From Spirochaetaceae bacterium (GTDB lineage Bacteria; Spirochaetota; Spirochaetia; DSM-27196; SKKC01), in the NCBI GenBank assembly GCA_007128315.1, contig SKXQ01000060.1, forward strand, positions 1 through 61,597: a stretch of DNA of 61,597 nt. Direction: 5' to 3'. Under the pieces are notes generated by a model. That model did not search any database, had not been told where the DNA came from, and was given only the letters and a program-made list of their open reading frames with translations. This document shows, one piece after another, positions 51,273 to 59,677 of this stretch (position 1 is the stretch's first letter; every line of letters begins with the position of its first letter). The translations under genes and the position numbers were made by a program.

Positions 51273-51304
51273 CTGACGCACACCCGAAATCGGGTGTGCG
51301 TCAG
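51273..51304 (-). terminator. Perfect 15-bp hairpin between binding-protein and livG genes
   Basis: A perfect 15-bp inverted repeat with two bases between the arms. On the minus strand the following bases are CCTTTATAATATA, not a proper T-run, so I read it as a stabilising hairpin and partial terminator. It would leave a surplus of mRNA for the binding protein relative to the membrane and ATPase parts, a common arrangement in ABC operons. Confidence 0.7.
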
Positions 51305-51336
51305 GGTCATTCCGCGTTGATTTCCGTACGGGAGAA

Positions 51337-52548
51337 TCAGCGGGGATGAGTCGTCTGAATCGGATCCGACACGTCGTCGCGAGGGATAACTCGAATCAGC
51401 TCAGGGACAATGTGGTCTACACCGTCCACGCGGGTGAACATGATTTCGAACAGGGACTGCTGTGCCTGATGGTCTTCGCTGCGGAAATAGCGCATGCCGG
51501 TCGGGGAGTCAAACTCCATTCCGCGCATCGTCTGAATCAGTGTTTCCGCATCGGCGCTTCCGTTCGTCTGCTCAAGGGCGGTCACGACTGCCAGGGCTGC
51601 TGCCATACCACCGGAAACGAAGATGTCGGGTGGTGTGTTGTGACGAGCCTGGTGCTGTTCGACAAGCCATTCATTGACCGGGTTTTGAGCGACGGTGTGG
51701 TAATACACCGTAAAGCCCGTGTTTCCTTCCATTTCCAGCATGGTGCGGAGCGCTGCGATTTCCGGAGCGCCGGTGGAGACACGGAAGTCTTCGAACAGGC
51801 CCTGTTCGGACATCTGCCGCCACGGGTTATTCGCACCGGCCCAGATCACGAACACATAGTCGGGGTTTGCGTTGCGAATACGGGTGATGAACGGGGTAAA
51901 GTCGGTCGCGTCGGGTGGTGCAAACTCTTCAAGGATTACCTGGCCACCGTCTGCCTCAAGAGCAGCGCGAAAGGGCTCAGCGTAGCCTCGGCCGAAAGCG
52001 CCTTCGGGTGCAAATACTGCGACACGGGCACCGGGAACCTCATTCACAATGATCGCTGCCATAGCGTTTGAGTCCTGAGCGGTGTTGCGGCCAGTTCGAA
52101 ACACGAAGCGGTTTGAAAGCTCTCCGGTTAGAAAGTCGGCCGCTGCCGGTTCCATGACTAGAACGCGCTCGTACTCCTCAAAAAGCGGCAGAATTGCGAA
52201 CGCGTCTGCGGAAGAAGTCGGTCCGACAACAATATCCACTCCGTCTTCGTCGAGCAGCTTGATAGCACGTTCGCGTGCAACTTCGGGTACGGTGGTCGTG
52301 TCTTCCCAGATGACTCTGATCGGGCGTCCTGCAACCTGCATTGTTCCGTTCGTGGCATACTCGAGGCCGAGCTCGAACCCACGCTGCATCTGCTGACCGT
52401 AATCCATTAACACACCACTGAGCGATGTGAGCCCGCCAATGAGGATCTCGTCCTCAACCGCAGCTTCTGTACGTCCACCAGCGAAGGCGGTGAATGGCAG
52501 AAGCATCATAATGGTGAGAAAGCCTGCAATTAGCATTGACTTCTTCAT
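51337..52548 (-). CDS. LIV-type ABC substrate-binding protein
   Basis: 403 residues. Signal peptide (MKKSMLIAGFLTIMMLLPFTAFAGG). The type I periplasmic fold shows IGGLTSLSGVLMDYGQQMQRGFELGLEYA at the start and DIVVGPTSSADAFAILPLFEEYERVLV, VAVFAPEGAFGRGYAEPFRAALEADGG in the middle. Related to LivK/HbaE-type proteins, but ligand pocket residues cannot be read by eye, so the substrate could be a branched amino acid or an aromatic or fatty-acid-like acid. The GAGGTATAT site precedes the ATG. Confidence 0.9.
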   Translation of the reverse strand: MKKSMLIAGFLTIMMLLPFTAFAGGRTEAAVEDEILIGGLTSLSGVLMDYGQQMQRGFELGLEYATNGTMQVAGRPIRVIWEDTTTVPEVARERAIKLLDEDGVDIVVGPTSSADAFAILPLFEEYERVLVMEPAAADFLTGELSNRFVFRTGRNTAQDSNAMAAIIVNEVPGARVAVFAPEGAFGRGYAEPFRAALEADGGQVILEEFAPPDATDFTPFITRIRNANPDYVFVIWAGANNPWRQMSEQGLFEDFRVSTGAPEIAALRTMLEMEGNTGFTVYYHTVAQNPVNEWLVEQHQARHNTPPDIFVSGGMAAALAVVTALEQTNGSADAETLIQTMRGMEFDSPTGMRYFRSEDHQAQQSLFEIMFTRVDGVDHIVPELIRVIPRDDVSDPIQTTHPR

Positions 52549-52596
52549 ATATACCTCCTGAATTTCAGTCGGGATTGAGCCCCGATTGATTCCTGT

Positions 52597-53607
52597 TTAA
52601 TGTGCTGCTCCCCAGCGCACGACTGTGGAAGCCCAGACAAATCCAAGACCGGCTCCGACAAGGACGGCTACGTCTCCGTCCTTGAGGCGGCCGCTCTGTA
52701 ACCCCAGTTCCAGGGACAGAATCTGATCGTTCTGCCCGAGATGCCCGTACTGATCCAGATACGTTGTCTGATCACCCGACAGACCCAGTTCCGCAAGGAT
52801 TGCGTCATGCGCGGATTTCTTGAAATGAAGAATCGCAAGATAGTCGATGTCTTCCTGTGTGTAACCGCTGTCGGTCAGGCTTTCGCGGACCACCGAAAAA
52901 AAATTCGGCAGGGTACGTTCACCGAGTTTTTTCTTGAAACTCTCAGAGTCTTTTACCTCAAAATGTGCGTGCCCGACGTCCTCTGCCTTCGGTGGCCAGG
53001 CCTCCGTACCGAGTACGGGAACGATGCAGTCCCGCGCAAACGACCCGTCACCCTTGAAGCTGCTCTCCAGAACGAGGTTGCTGTTCAGGTTTTTCCGAAG
53101 TACGACAGCGGCACCGCCGGCACCCAGGTCGAGCATGAAGCGGGTATCGGGCACTGAAAGATCAATGAGATCACCGTTGCGATACCCGCTGACGAGAAGC
53201 ACGGTGTTCACTTTTGGTTTGGCGAGCATGATGGACTTCGCAGTGTCCATGGCCGCCATCATTGATCCGCACATGGCCTCCATGTCGAAGCTCCATGCGT
53301 TTACGGCGCCGATTTCTTCTGCAATAGCGAGCCCTGCGAGCCAGCAAGGGAAGTCCTTGTGCTGGGCACCGTTCCAGATCACCAGATCAATATCGCTCGG
53401 ACTGACTCCGGCGGCCTCGATTGCTTTTAACGCGGCTTTTCTGCCCATGGCACTGGTCGTGTCTTCAGGTCCGGGTATCGGTTTCTGGTACACACCGAAC
53501 TTTTCCTGAATGATGTGTTCGGGAATGTCGGTTTTCGCTGCAATTTCTGCCGCGGTCATGACGTGCTCCGGTATGTAGGTGCCCATCCCCATTATTCCAA
53601 CGTTCAT
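52597..53607 (-). CDS. Beta-ketoacyl synthase III-like enzyme with altered triad
   Basis: 336 residues of the thiolase fold. The nucleophile is Cys113 (EAMCGSMM), at exactly the FabH position, and a His261 follows in AILHFKKSAHDAI where FabH has HQAN. The third residue, normally Asn in YGNTSAAS, is His289 in QYGHLGQND. FabH's CoA-binding arginine positions are not evident. KAS III enzymes condense acyl-CoA with malonyl-ACP; a changed third residue is known from variants that transfer or hydrolyse acyl groups. First gene of the LIV operon, 206 bp from the divergent tetR. Confidence 0.85.
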   Translation of the reverse strand: MNVGIMGMGTYIPEHVMTAAEIAAKTDIPEHIIQEKFGVYQKPIPGPEDTTSAMGRKAALKAIEAAGVSPSDIDLVIWNGAQHKDFPCWLAGLAIAEEIGAVNAWSFDMEAMCGSMMAAMDTAKSIMLAKPKVNTVLLVSGYRNGDLIDLSVPDTRFMLDLGAGGAAVVLRKNLNSNLVLESSFKGDGSFARDCIVPVLGTEAWPPKAEDVGHAHFEVKDSESFKKKLGERTLPNFFSVVRESLTDSGYTQEDIDYLAILHFKKSAHDAILAELGLSGDQTTYLDQYGHLGQNDQILSLELGLQSGRLKDGDVAVLVGAGLGFVWASTVVRWGAAH

Positions 53608-53641
53608 TACGTTCTATACTCCAACGGTACGGTGTAGAGTG

Positions 53642-53662
53642 AATGGTGAATCAACTCTCATT
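53642..53662. promoter_or_regulatory. Imperfect operator beside the liv promoter
   Basis: AATGgtGAatcaaCTctCATT is an imperfect inverted repeat whose arms resemble those of the site at 53775-53800. It lies just downstream of the -10 box of the minus-strand promoter, at the likely start of transcription, a position suited to repression. Confidence 0.5.
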
Positions 53663-53670
53663 TATTACGC

Positions 53671-53699
53671 ATTCTCATGCCGAAAATCGCTGCCGTCAA
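53671..53699 (-). promoter_or_regulatory. Promoter of the KAS III-LIV operon
   Basis: On the minus strand TTGACG (53699-53694) and GAGAAT (53676-53671) are separated by exactly 17 bp. Transcription would begin near 53664, some 55 bp before the KAS III-like start. Confidence 0.5.
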
Positions 53700-53734
53700 G
53701 CATAATATTATCCCTCGAAGGATATTTTTTTGAC

Positions 53735-53764
53735 TTTACGCGCGTTAATGGCGTGGGATATACT
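53735..53764 (+). promoter_or_regulatory. Promoter candidate of tetR
   Basis: TATACT (53759-53764) is a good -10; TTTACG (53735-53740) with an 18-bp spacer is a weak -35. TTGACT at 53730 is too far away (23 bp). The start point would fall just before or in the perfect operator. Confidence 0.4.
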
Positions 53765-53774
53765 CCAGCGATTG

Positions 53775-53800
53775 AATGAGTGAATCGTTTCTCACTCATT
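53775..53800. promoter_or_regulatory. Perfect 9-bp inverted-repeat operator before tetR
   Basis: AATGAGTGA and TCACTCATT are perfect inverted arms separated by eight bases. The site lies between the tetR -10 box and the GTG start, so the regulator probably represses itself here. Confidence 0.65.
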
Positions 53801-53813
53801 ACGAGGTTATACG

Positions 53814-54950
53814 GTGGGACGTGAACAGCAACGACAGGTCACGAGGGAACGGCTACTCGCAGCCGCGATAGAGCTTTTCAGCCGAAACTGGATCAGTCAG
53901 GTGTCTGTAGCCGACATCTGCCGGACCGCCGGCATGTCGAATGGCGTGTATTACCGTTACTTTTCATCGCGTGAAGAGATATTTCTCGAAATACTGAACC
54001 GGTATCACGATATGTTAGTCGAAGCTCTCGATTCGGTCACCGGTGAAACCACCGAGGAGCGCCTCGCAGACCTGTGTCGTGTGGTGTTCCGGCTTTCGGA
54101 GGAACAGCGGGAAATTACTCAGATATTCCGGCAGGGCCAGTACCGGTATTACGACTACGAGGTAAAAATCAATCAGCTCTACGAGCAGCATCTGACCCGA
54201 ACGCTCGGACGGGCACCGACGGCGGGTGAGTTGATATACGTAATGGCGGGTATACGCTTTTCTGCATTCAGACGTACCTACCACGATGTCGCAATTGAGC
54301 CCGAGCAGGTACTCGACGTGATTCTCCGGGGTGTCTTTCGACAGGATGATCCCGACTGGGACCGTGTGTTCGGTATTGATGTCCGTCCACTACCGCTCAA
54401 ACTTCAGGAAACCACACCGGAAAAACTCGTCAGCAGCGGGAAGGATATTCTCGGTAAGACCGGCTTTCACGGAATGAATATATACCGGCTTACCAGCGCA
54501 ATCGGACTCGGGGTCGGAACCTTCTACAACTATTTTGAAGGAAAAGAGCAGTTTACTGTCAGGATCATCGAGACGATCAGTCATCAGATCCGTCAGTTTA
54601 TCAGCAGTAATCTCCGCTCGGATCTCAGTCGACTGGAGAAAGAACTCCAGGGAATGGTTCTGTTCGCCTTCTATATCAGCAATGTTGATCCGAGCTGCTA
54701 CAACATAGTCCGCGAAGCCGAGTTCGTCACACCGGCAGCAGTCAGGCGCTACTACGATGACTTCGCGAAAGGTTATGCGAAGGCAGCGAACGGTCTTCGG
54801 ATAGAGAGCCCCTGGTTCGCGGGCACCGTACTTATGGGACTGAGCCATTATTTCGGTCTTGCCGTGCTGCACGATCCAACGGGCTATCAGGAGGCGTCGC
54901 GCAAGACACTGAAGGACATCAGTGGTCTGTTGACGGGAGGATTGCAATAG
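53814..54950 (+). CDS. Tandem-domain TetR-family regulator
   Basis: 378 residues, twice the normal TetR length, made of two complete units. The first (about 8-190) has a HTH at 10-56: TRERLLAAAIELFSRN...VSVADICRTAGMSNGVYYRYFSSREEIF. The second (about 200-378) has its own at 203-247: VSSGKDILGKTGFHGMNIYRLTSAIGLGVGTFYNYFEGKEQF. Each is followed by a helical ligand domain. A single chain could thus act like a covalent dimer, with two different DNA-reading helices. Starts at GTG. It is divergent from the KAS III-LIV operon and very likely its regulator. Confidence 0.9.
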   Translation: MGREQQRQVTRERLLAAAIELFSRNWISQVSVADICRTAGMSNGVYYRYFSSREEIFLEILNRYHDMLVEALDSVTGETTEERLADLCRVVFRLSEEQREITQIFRQGQYRYYDYEVKINQLYEQHLTRTLGRAPTAGELIYVMAGIRFSAFRRTYHDVAIEPEQVLDVILRGVFRQDDPDWDRVFGIDVRPLPLKLQETTPEKLVSSGKDILGKTGFHGMNIYRLTSAIGLGVGTFYNYFEGKEQFTVRIIETISHQIRQFISSNLRSDLSRLEKELQGMVLFAFYISNVDPSCYNIVREAEFVTPAAVRRYYDDFAKGYAKAANGLRIESPWFAGTVLMGLSHYFGLAVLHDPTGYQEASRKTLKDISGLLTGGLQ

Positions 54951-55094
54951 TTCCGTCCGATCCAACGGCTGAGTGGTCGGCGGAACGCTTTGCTTGCAGC
55001 AGCCGTGGTGGTAGTGCTATTGTGGCGAAATCACGTTTCTCTTCCGGCTTTTCGGCTCCATGGCCAATGAAAACACGATCGCGGGTGTCTGCTG

Positions 55095-57182
55095 TTGAAA
55101 TCGATATCGCTCATCTTCGGAACAACAAATAGTCTCCCGGTTGGTACCCCGCAGAAGGAGTTCGAGCGTGTGTACCAGCGCATTTACAAGCCTTTTCTCA
55201 GGGTCCTGTATAACCTGCCGAATGTTCCCCTGACGCTTCAGTACTCCGGCACCCTGCTAACCTGGCTTGACTCGAATCATTCAGAGTTCACTGACGTCCT
55301 CGGAGAAATGGTGCAGCGAAAGCAGCTCGAACTGCTCGGGGGAGGGTTCTGGGATCCGGTTTTCAGTCTCATACCGCGACAGGATTCACTCGGACAGATC
55401 GAAGGACTGACAACCTTTCTGCGTAAGCGATTCGGAAAACGACCACGTGGTGCATGGATAACCGAACACGTATGGGAACCATTTCTCGCGTCTACCCTGA
55501 AGAACAGTGGTATTGAACACATTTTTCTCGATGATCATCATTTCCGGGTAGCGGGTCTTTACTCGGAAGAACTTGTCAAACCGTGTCTGACCGAGGATCA
55601 GGGAAAAATCGTTGTCGTGTTTCCTGTTCGTCGCGAGCTCGAAGAGCATATCGGGGTAACCCCTCCCGAACAGGTTCTCGAATCTATCCGGAACCTTGCC
55701 ACCGACGACGGCGATGGAGTCGTTTCCATGATGTATGACGGGAGGCGCTACGCGAACGTAAGCGAAAACTCGCATCCGGATTACGATGATCGCTGGCTCG
55801 AGCGTTTCCTGACCCTGGCTCAGAAGGAGTCGGAATGGTTGACGCTGACATCACCGTCTCAGTATCTCCGGACACGACAGCCGAGGAAGCGCGCATACTT
55901 TCCTGCCACGAGCCACGATGACATGATGCTCTGGACACTCAACCCCCGGCGTCAGCGGACGCTGTTACACGTTCGTTCGGTGTTGAACGGAAGCGACGAA
56001 GACGACGGCTATCTGGCTGGAGGTTTTTTTCGTGATTTTCTGACCCGGTATCCCGAGAGTAATATGCTGTACGCGAAAATGCAGTATGCACACGTGCTTG
56101 TGAACCAGATACGTGGCGACAAGTATCGCAAGCAGGCTGCTCGAGAGGAACTCTGGAAAGGTCAGTCCCACACCGCGTACTGGCACGGTGCGGCAGGGGG
56201 CATCTACCATAACCACCTGAGAAAGGCCGTGTATCGCTCACTGATCGAAGCGGAAAAGGTGACCCGGGAAAAAGGCATTTTCATTCCCTCCATCGTATCT
56301 GTTGACTACGATATGGACGGGCTTGATGAGTATCTCTACCAGGGCCAGGAGATGAACGCATACGTGCATCGTGAGGGAGGGCGTCTCGTTGAACTGGACT
56401 ATCTGCCCGAGCCGTGGAATTACATGGACGTGATGTCGCGACACATGGAGCGGTATCACGAGGAACTCGGTGACGACACGGTGTTTGACCGGTATACCCG
56501 CAGGTCGTTTATCGACCACTTTTTTACGCCCGGTACAACAATCAGACAGTTTGACTCGATGCAGTACGTGGAACGAGCGGAGGTGTACAACTGTCTGTTC
56601 TCGATTGAGGAGTACAACCGCACAGGAAATCATCTGACACTTGTATGCAACTTTGAAATCGAGACCGATGCAGGACCACAGGCTATGCGACTGTGCAAGC
56701 GATATCACTTCGAAGGCAGTACCGTCAGCGTGGAAGTAACGCTCGAGAACCGTTCCAGTTCTGTACTTCGCGGTACGTATGGATGCGAACTGAATCTTGG
56801 TTTCGTTTCGGATCAGGTCGACGCGCTCAGGGTGCACGTGTTTTCTGAAGCCGATCCGGCTCTCGCACGAAAGGCTCTTCTGCGGAGGACTCGCACACAG
56901 CAGGACCCTGACACTCCCCACACCGAAATCGGTCCTGCGCGCCAGGCACTGTCGGCGGTCGGCACCGTTATTTATGAGGACCTGATCAACAGGCTCGATC
57001 TGGCGGTATCGTTTCGAGATCCCGTCGAGGTCTGGAGCACGCCGGTTATTACGCATTCGATGCACGAGAATCATCTCGATAACATTTACCAGGGCTCAAG
57101 TCTGATCCCGGTCTGGGAGTTTGAGATCGACCCGGGGGCATCGGCCGTATACGCGGTCAGTGTAAAGATCAGTAACTCCTGA
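55095..57182 (+). CDS. GH57 4-alpha-glucanotransferase-like enzyme
   Basis: 695 residues, full length for the Thermococcus 4-alpha-glucanotransferase type including the C-terminal beta-rich domain. The nucleophile is Glu124 in WITEHVWEP (TLGT Glu123) and the acid/base Asp215 in MYDGRRYA (TLGT Asp214). Other matches are LDDHHFRVAGL and AYWHGAAGGIYHNHLR. Motif I, normally HNHQP, reads TNSLP here, so a usually conserved His is missing. It remodels glycogen or maltodextrins by transferring alpha-1,4 chains. Starts at TTG, fixed by alignment with family starts (MKSISLIFGT). Confidence 0.9.
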   Translation: MKSISLIFGTTNSLPVGTPQKEFERVYQRIYKPFLRVLYNLPNVPLTLQYSGTLLTWLDSNHSEFTDVLGEMVQRKQLELLGGGFWDPVFSLIPRQDSLGQIEGLTTFLRKRFGKRPRGAWITEHVWEPFLASTLKNSGIEHIFLDDHHFRVAGLYSEELVKPCLTEDQGKIVVVFPVRRELEEHIGVTPPEQVLESIRNLATDDGDGVVSMMYDGRRYANVSENSHPDYDDRWLERFLTLAQKESEWLTLTSPSQYLRTRQPRKRAYFPATSHDDMMLWTLNPRRQRTLLHVRSVLNGSDEDDGYLAGGFFRDFLTRYPESNMLYAKMQYAHVLVNQIRGDKYRKQAAREELWKGQSHTAYWHGAAGGIYHNHLRKAVYRSLIEAEKVTREKGIFIPSIVSVDYDMDGLDEYLYQGQEMNAYVHREGGRLVELDYLPEPWNYMDVMSRHMERYHEELGDDTVFDRYTRRSFIDHFFTPGTTIRQFDSMQYVERAEVYNCLFSIEEYNRTGNHLTLVCNFEIETDAGPQAMRLCKRYHFEGSTVSVEVTLENRSSSVLRGTYGCELNLGFVSDQVDALRVHVFSEADPALARKALLRRTRTQQDPDTPHTEIGPARQALSAVGTVIYEDLINRLDLAVSFRDPVEVWSTPVITHSMHENHLDNIYQGSSLIPVWEFEIDPGASAVYAVSVKISNS

Positions 57183-57191
57183 CGAGAGTTA

Positions 57192-58451
57192 TTATCGAGT
57201 ATTGGTTTGTGCCTGTTGGGACAACCGTCGCGCATCGAGCGTTGCCCGAATCCAGATGCGGTTCTGTGGAATCAGGTTGTCCTCCGCGAGGAGGAACTGA
57301 TACAGGGCTTCGCGGTAATTACCGAGCTCGTACTCACTTCTCCCCAGGTAAAATCGAGCCGCAGAGATGCTTTCCGGATCGGTGTTCGAGGCGATAAGGT
57401 GACGCAGATTGCTGTTGGCCTGCATATTACCGCCTTCGTGTATCCAGAGCGATAGGATCTGCCGGAGGTAACTGTCGTGCAGTTCTTCGATTTCTCCGGC
57501 GTCCGGGCGTGCGTCCAGGATTGGTGCAGACCGTCCGGCATTCGACTCGATTCTGGATAGTGTTCGCGTGATCGCGCGTTGCGTCTGTTCATCGAGGACA
57601 GCCCGTTGTGCCCGCTCGAGAGCCGGTGGCGAAAGCCGGACGCCCGAGAGGAGGGTGTTTTCTATGCGTACATCCGGCAAGGTCTGCCGGCGAGCGTCCG
57701 GAGTACCAGGGCCGGTCAGATCCACGATGCGCGGTGTGCGTGTGCCCGCGATCTGCACTGCGGTACGACTCGTGTTTACACCCGGCCGCAACGCGGGTAT
57801 CTCTCCCCTATCGAACACCTCGGAATCGATTGCCGTATAGTAGACGCTGATTCCCGGAACGAGATCGTCGGTCACCTGCAGATTCGCGCCCTCGACGACT
57901 CCAGCGACGTGATACGAGTGCCTGTGAACGGGCCCGGAAACCGGTGGAGCGAGCGTGCGGATGACGGCGACGCGCATGTCTTCGCGGCTCGTTCGTACGT
58001 TGATTCGCGCCTGACCGGCCTGTGTGATCGTCCTCAGCGCAAGGATCTCACCAGCCGGAGGCGGAGGAAGCGGATCGTCAAGACTGACTCGTATCGCACG
58101 TTGCGTAGCGTTTCGACCGGGAATGATGTCGGTGCTCGGTTCGCGGGTTTCTCGTTCGGTGACGACCGCGAAATGATATTCACCGGCCTGTGATATCTGT
58201 TCGGTGTACCGTTCGCTCCCGGCAGGGAGGACTGCAATGAGCAGTGCTTCTGAGACGGTTTCAGTGTCTATCGGTTCGTTATGCATGAAGAGAAAGAAAC
58301 GTCGGTCATATCCATCGGGAACCTGCCAGCTGATGCGTACCTCGCTGGCTCTGACTCCGATTGCGAGCCGTTCCGGTATGGAAGAGGGTTCTTCAGCCTG
58401 TCCTGGAACGATGGTGATCAGAAACAGAGACAACACGATGACGATGCGCAC
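57192..58451 (-). CDS. Secreted protein with fibronectin-like part and TPR-like tail
   Basis: 419 residues from the GTG behind AAAAGGAG (seven-base spacing). A signal peptide (VRIVIVLSLFLITIVPGQA) is followed by two or three beta-rich modules of fibronectin III style (EVRISWQVPDGYDRRFFLFMHNEPID, ARINVRTSREDMRVAVIRTL) and, from about 300, a helical TPR-like end (ISAARFYLGRSEYELGNYREALYQFLLA). The C-terminal repeat suggests protein contacts in the periplasm. No family recognised. Convergent with the GH57 gene with a 9-bp gap, divergent from prfB. Confidence 0.6.
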   Translation of the reverse strand: MRIVIVLSLFLITIVPGQAEEPSSIPERLAIGVRASEVRISWQVPDGYDRRFFLFMHNEPIDTETVSEALLIAVLPAGSERYTEQISQAGEYHFAVVTERETREPSTDIIPGRNATQRAIRVSLDDPLPPPPAGEILALRTITQAGQARINVRTSREDMRVAVIRTLAPPVSGPVHRHSYHVAGVVEGANLQVTDDLVPGISVYYTAIDSEVFDRGEIPALRPGVNTSRTAVQIAGTRTPRIVDLTGPGTPDARRQTLPDVRIENTLLSGVRLSPPALERAQRAVLDEQTQRAITRTLSRIESNAGRSAPILDARPDAGEIEELHDSYLRQILSLWIHEGGNMQANSNLRHLIASNTDPESISAARFYLGRSEYELGNYREALYQFLLAEDNLIPQNRIWIRATLDARRLSQQAQTNTR

Positions 58452-58564
58452 TGACACACTCCTTTTATTGTAGATCGGCGAAAACTGTCGATTCCTGCAG
58501 TGGCCCTCCGGGCCACTCTTCGATATCATACAGGGTAGCACTATTACGAACAGGAGCGAATTCT

Positions 58565-59675
58565 ATGTTTGAAGAACTGAAAGACCAGGCGGTACGTCTG
58601 AACGAACAAATTCTGGCAACCTGGAGGTCACTTTGACCCCGATAGCATAAGGGCACGAATTCAGGAGCTTGAAGAGAAAAGCGCGGTTCCGGATCTCTGG
58701 AACGATCGGGATCGAGCCGAGCAGGTTATGTCTGATCTGAAACGCCTGCAGAACCGTCTGCTTCCCTGGCAGGAGATGAAGACTGAAAGCGAGGAACTTC
58801 TTGAGCTGCTCGAACTCGCGCAGGATGAAGCGGATCAGGACACTGCAGACGAGGTGCGGGCACAGCTCTCGGGCATGCAGAAGCGTTACGAAAAGCTCCG
58901 ACTGCTCGAGCTCCTCAGCGACGAAGCCGACACGAATCCTGCCTATCTCACAATACATTCAGGTGCCGGTGGTACGGAAGCCTGTGACTGGGCATCGATG
59001 CTTCTGCGCATGTATTCCCGCTGGCTCGATTCACACGGCTACACGTATCAGACGATAGAGTTTCTCGAGGCTGAAGGCGGGATCAAGTCGGTCACCCTCG
59101 AAGTGAACGGTGACTACGCATACGGGTATCTGAAAGCCGAAACCGGCGTTCATCGTCTCGTGCGTATCTCTCCCTTCGACTCGAGCGGGCGCAGACATAC
59201 CTCGTTTGCGTCAGTGTACGTGAGTCCCGTCATCGAAGACACCATAGAGGTGGACATCAAACCCGACGAACTCAGGGTCGACACGTATCGTGCTCAGGGC
59301 GCGGGTGGCCAGCACGTGAACAAGACCGACAGCGCGGTGCGCATGACTCATATCCCCACCGGTATCGTTGTTCAGTGTCAGAGCGAGCGCAGTCAGCACA
59401 AGAACCGCGCCACGGCAATGAAGGTCCTCAGGAGTCGTCTGTACGAGTATTACCGTCTCGAGCGGGAAGCCGAGCAGGACGCGAAGGCAGTAGAGAAAAA
59501 AAATATATCCTGGGGTAACCAGATTCGCAGCTACGTCTTCCAGCCTTACACCATGGTTAAAGATCACAGGACAAAAGCCGAGACCTCGAACGTGGACGCG
59601 GTTATGGACGGTGATATTGACGGCTTCATCGAAGCCTGGTTGCGTGAGACCTGGGAGCCAGCTACGGTTGGGTAG
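58565..59675 (+). CDS. prfB: Peptide chain release factor 2 with programmed +1 frameshift
   Basis: Terminates translation at UGA and UAA. Made from two frames: 23 codons from ATG (58565, after GGAG) end at CTT TGA (58631-58636), then +1 shifting resumes at GAC (58635) for 346 codons, about 369 residues in all. The body has the GGQ motif in AQGAGGQHVNKTDSAVR, and the family blocks HSGAGGTEACDWASMLLRMYSRW. The SPF-type codon-recognition block is likely in the segment SPFDSSGRRHTSFASV. CheY-like gene starts two bases after the stop. Confidence 0.96.
58623..58637 (+). promoter_or_regulatory. prfB recoding site
   Basis: GGAGGT acts as an internal Shine-Dalgarno, followed after two bases by CTT TGA C, the conserved slippery codon, stop and 3' C of RF2 genes. 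When RF2 is scarce, ribosomes shift +1 from CTT and read on, which gives feedback control. Confidence 0.92.
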
Positions 59676-59677
59676 GC

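Noticed and set aside
53730-53764. TTGACT as the -35 of the tetR promoter
   Set aside because: The spacer to TATACT would be 23 bp, too long for a sigma-70 promoter.
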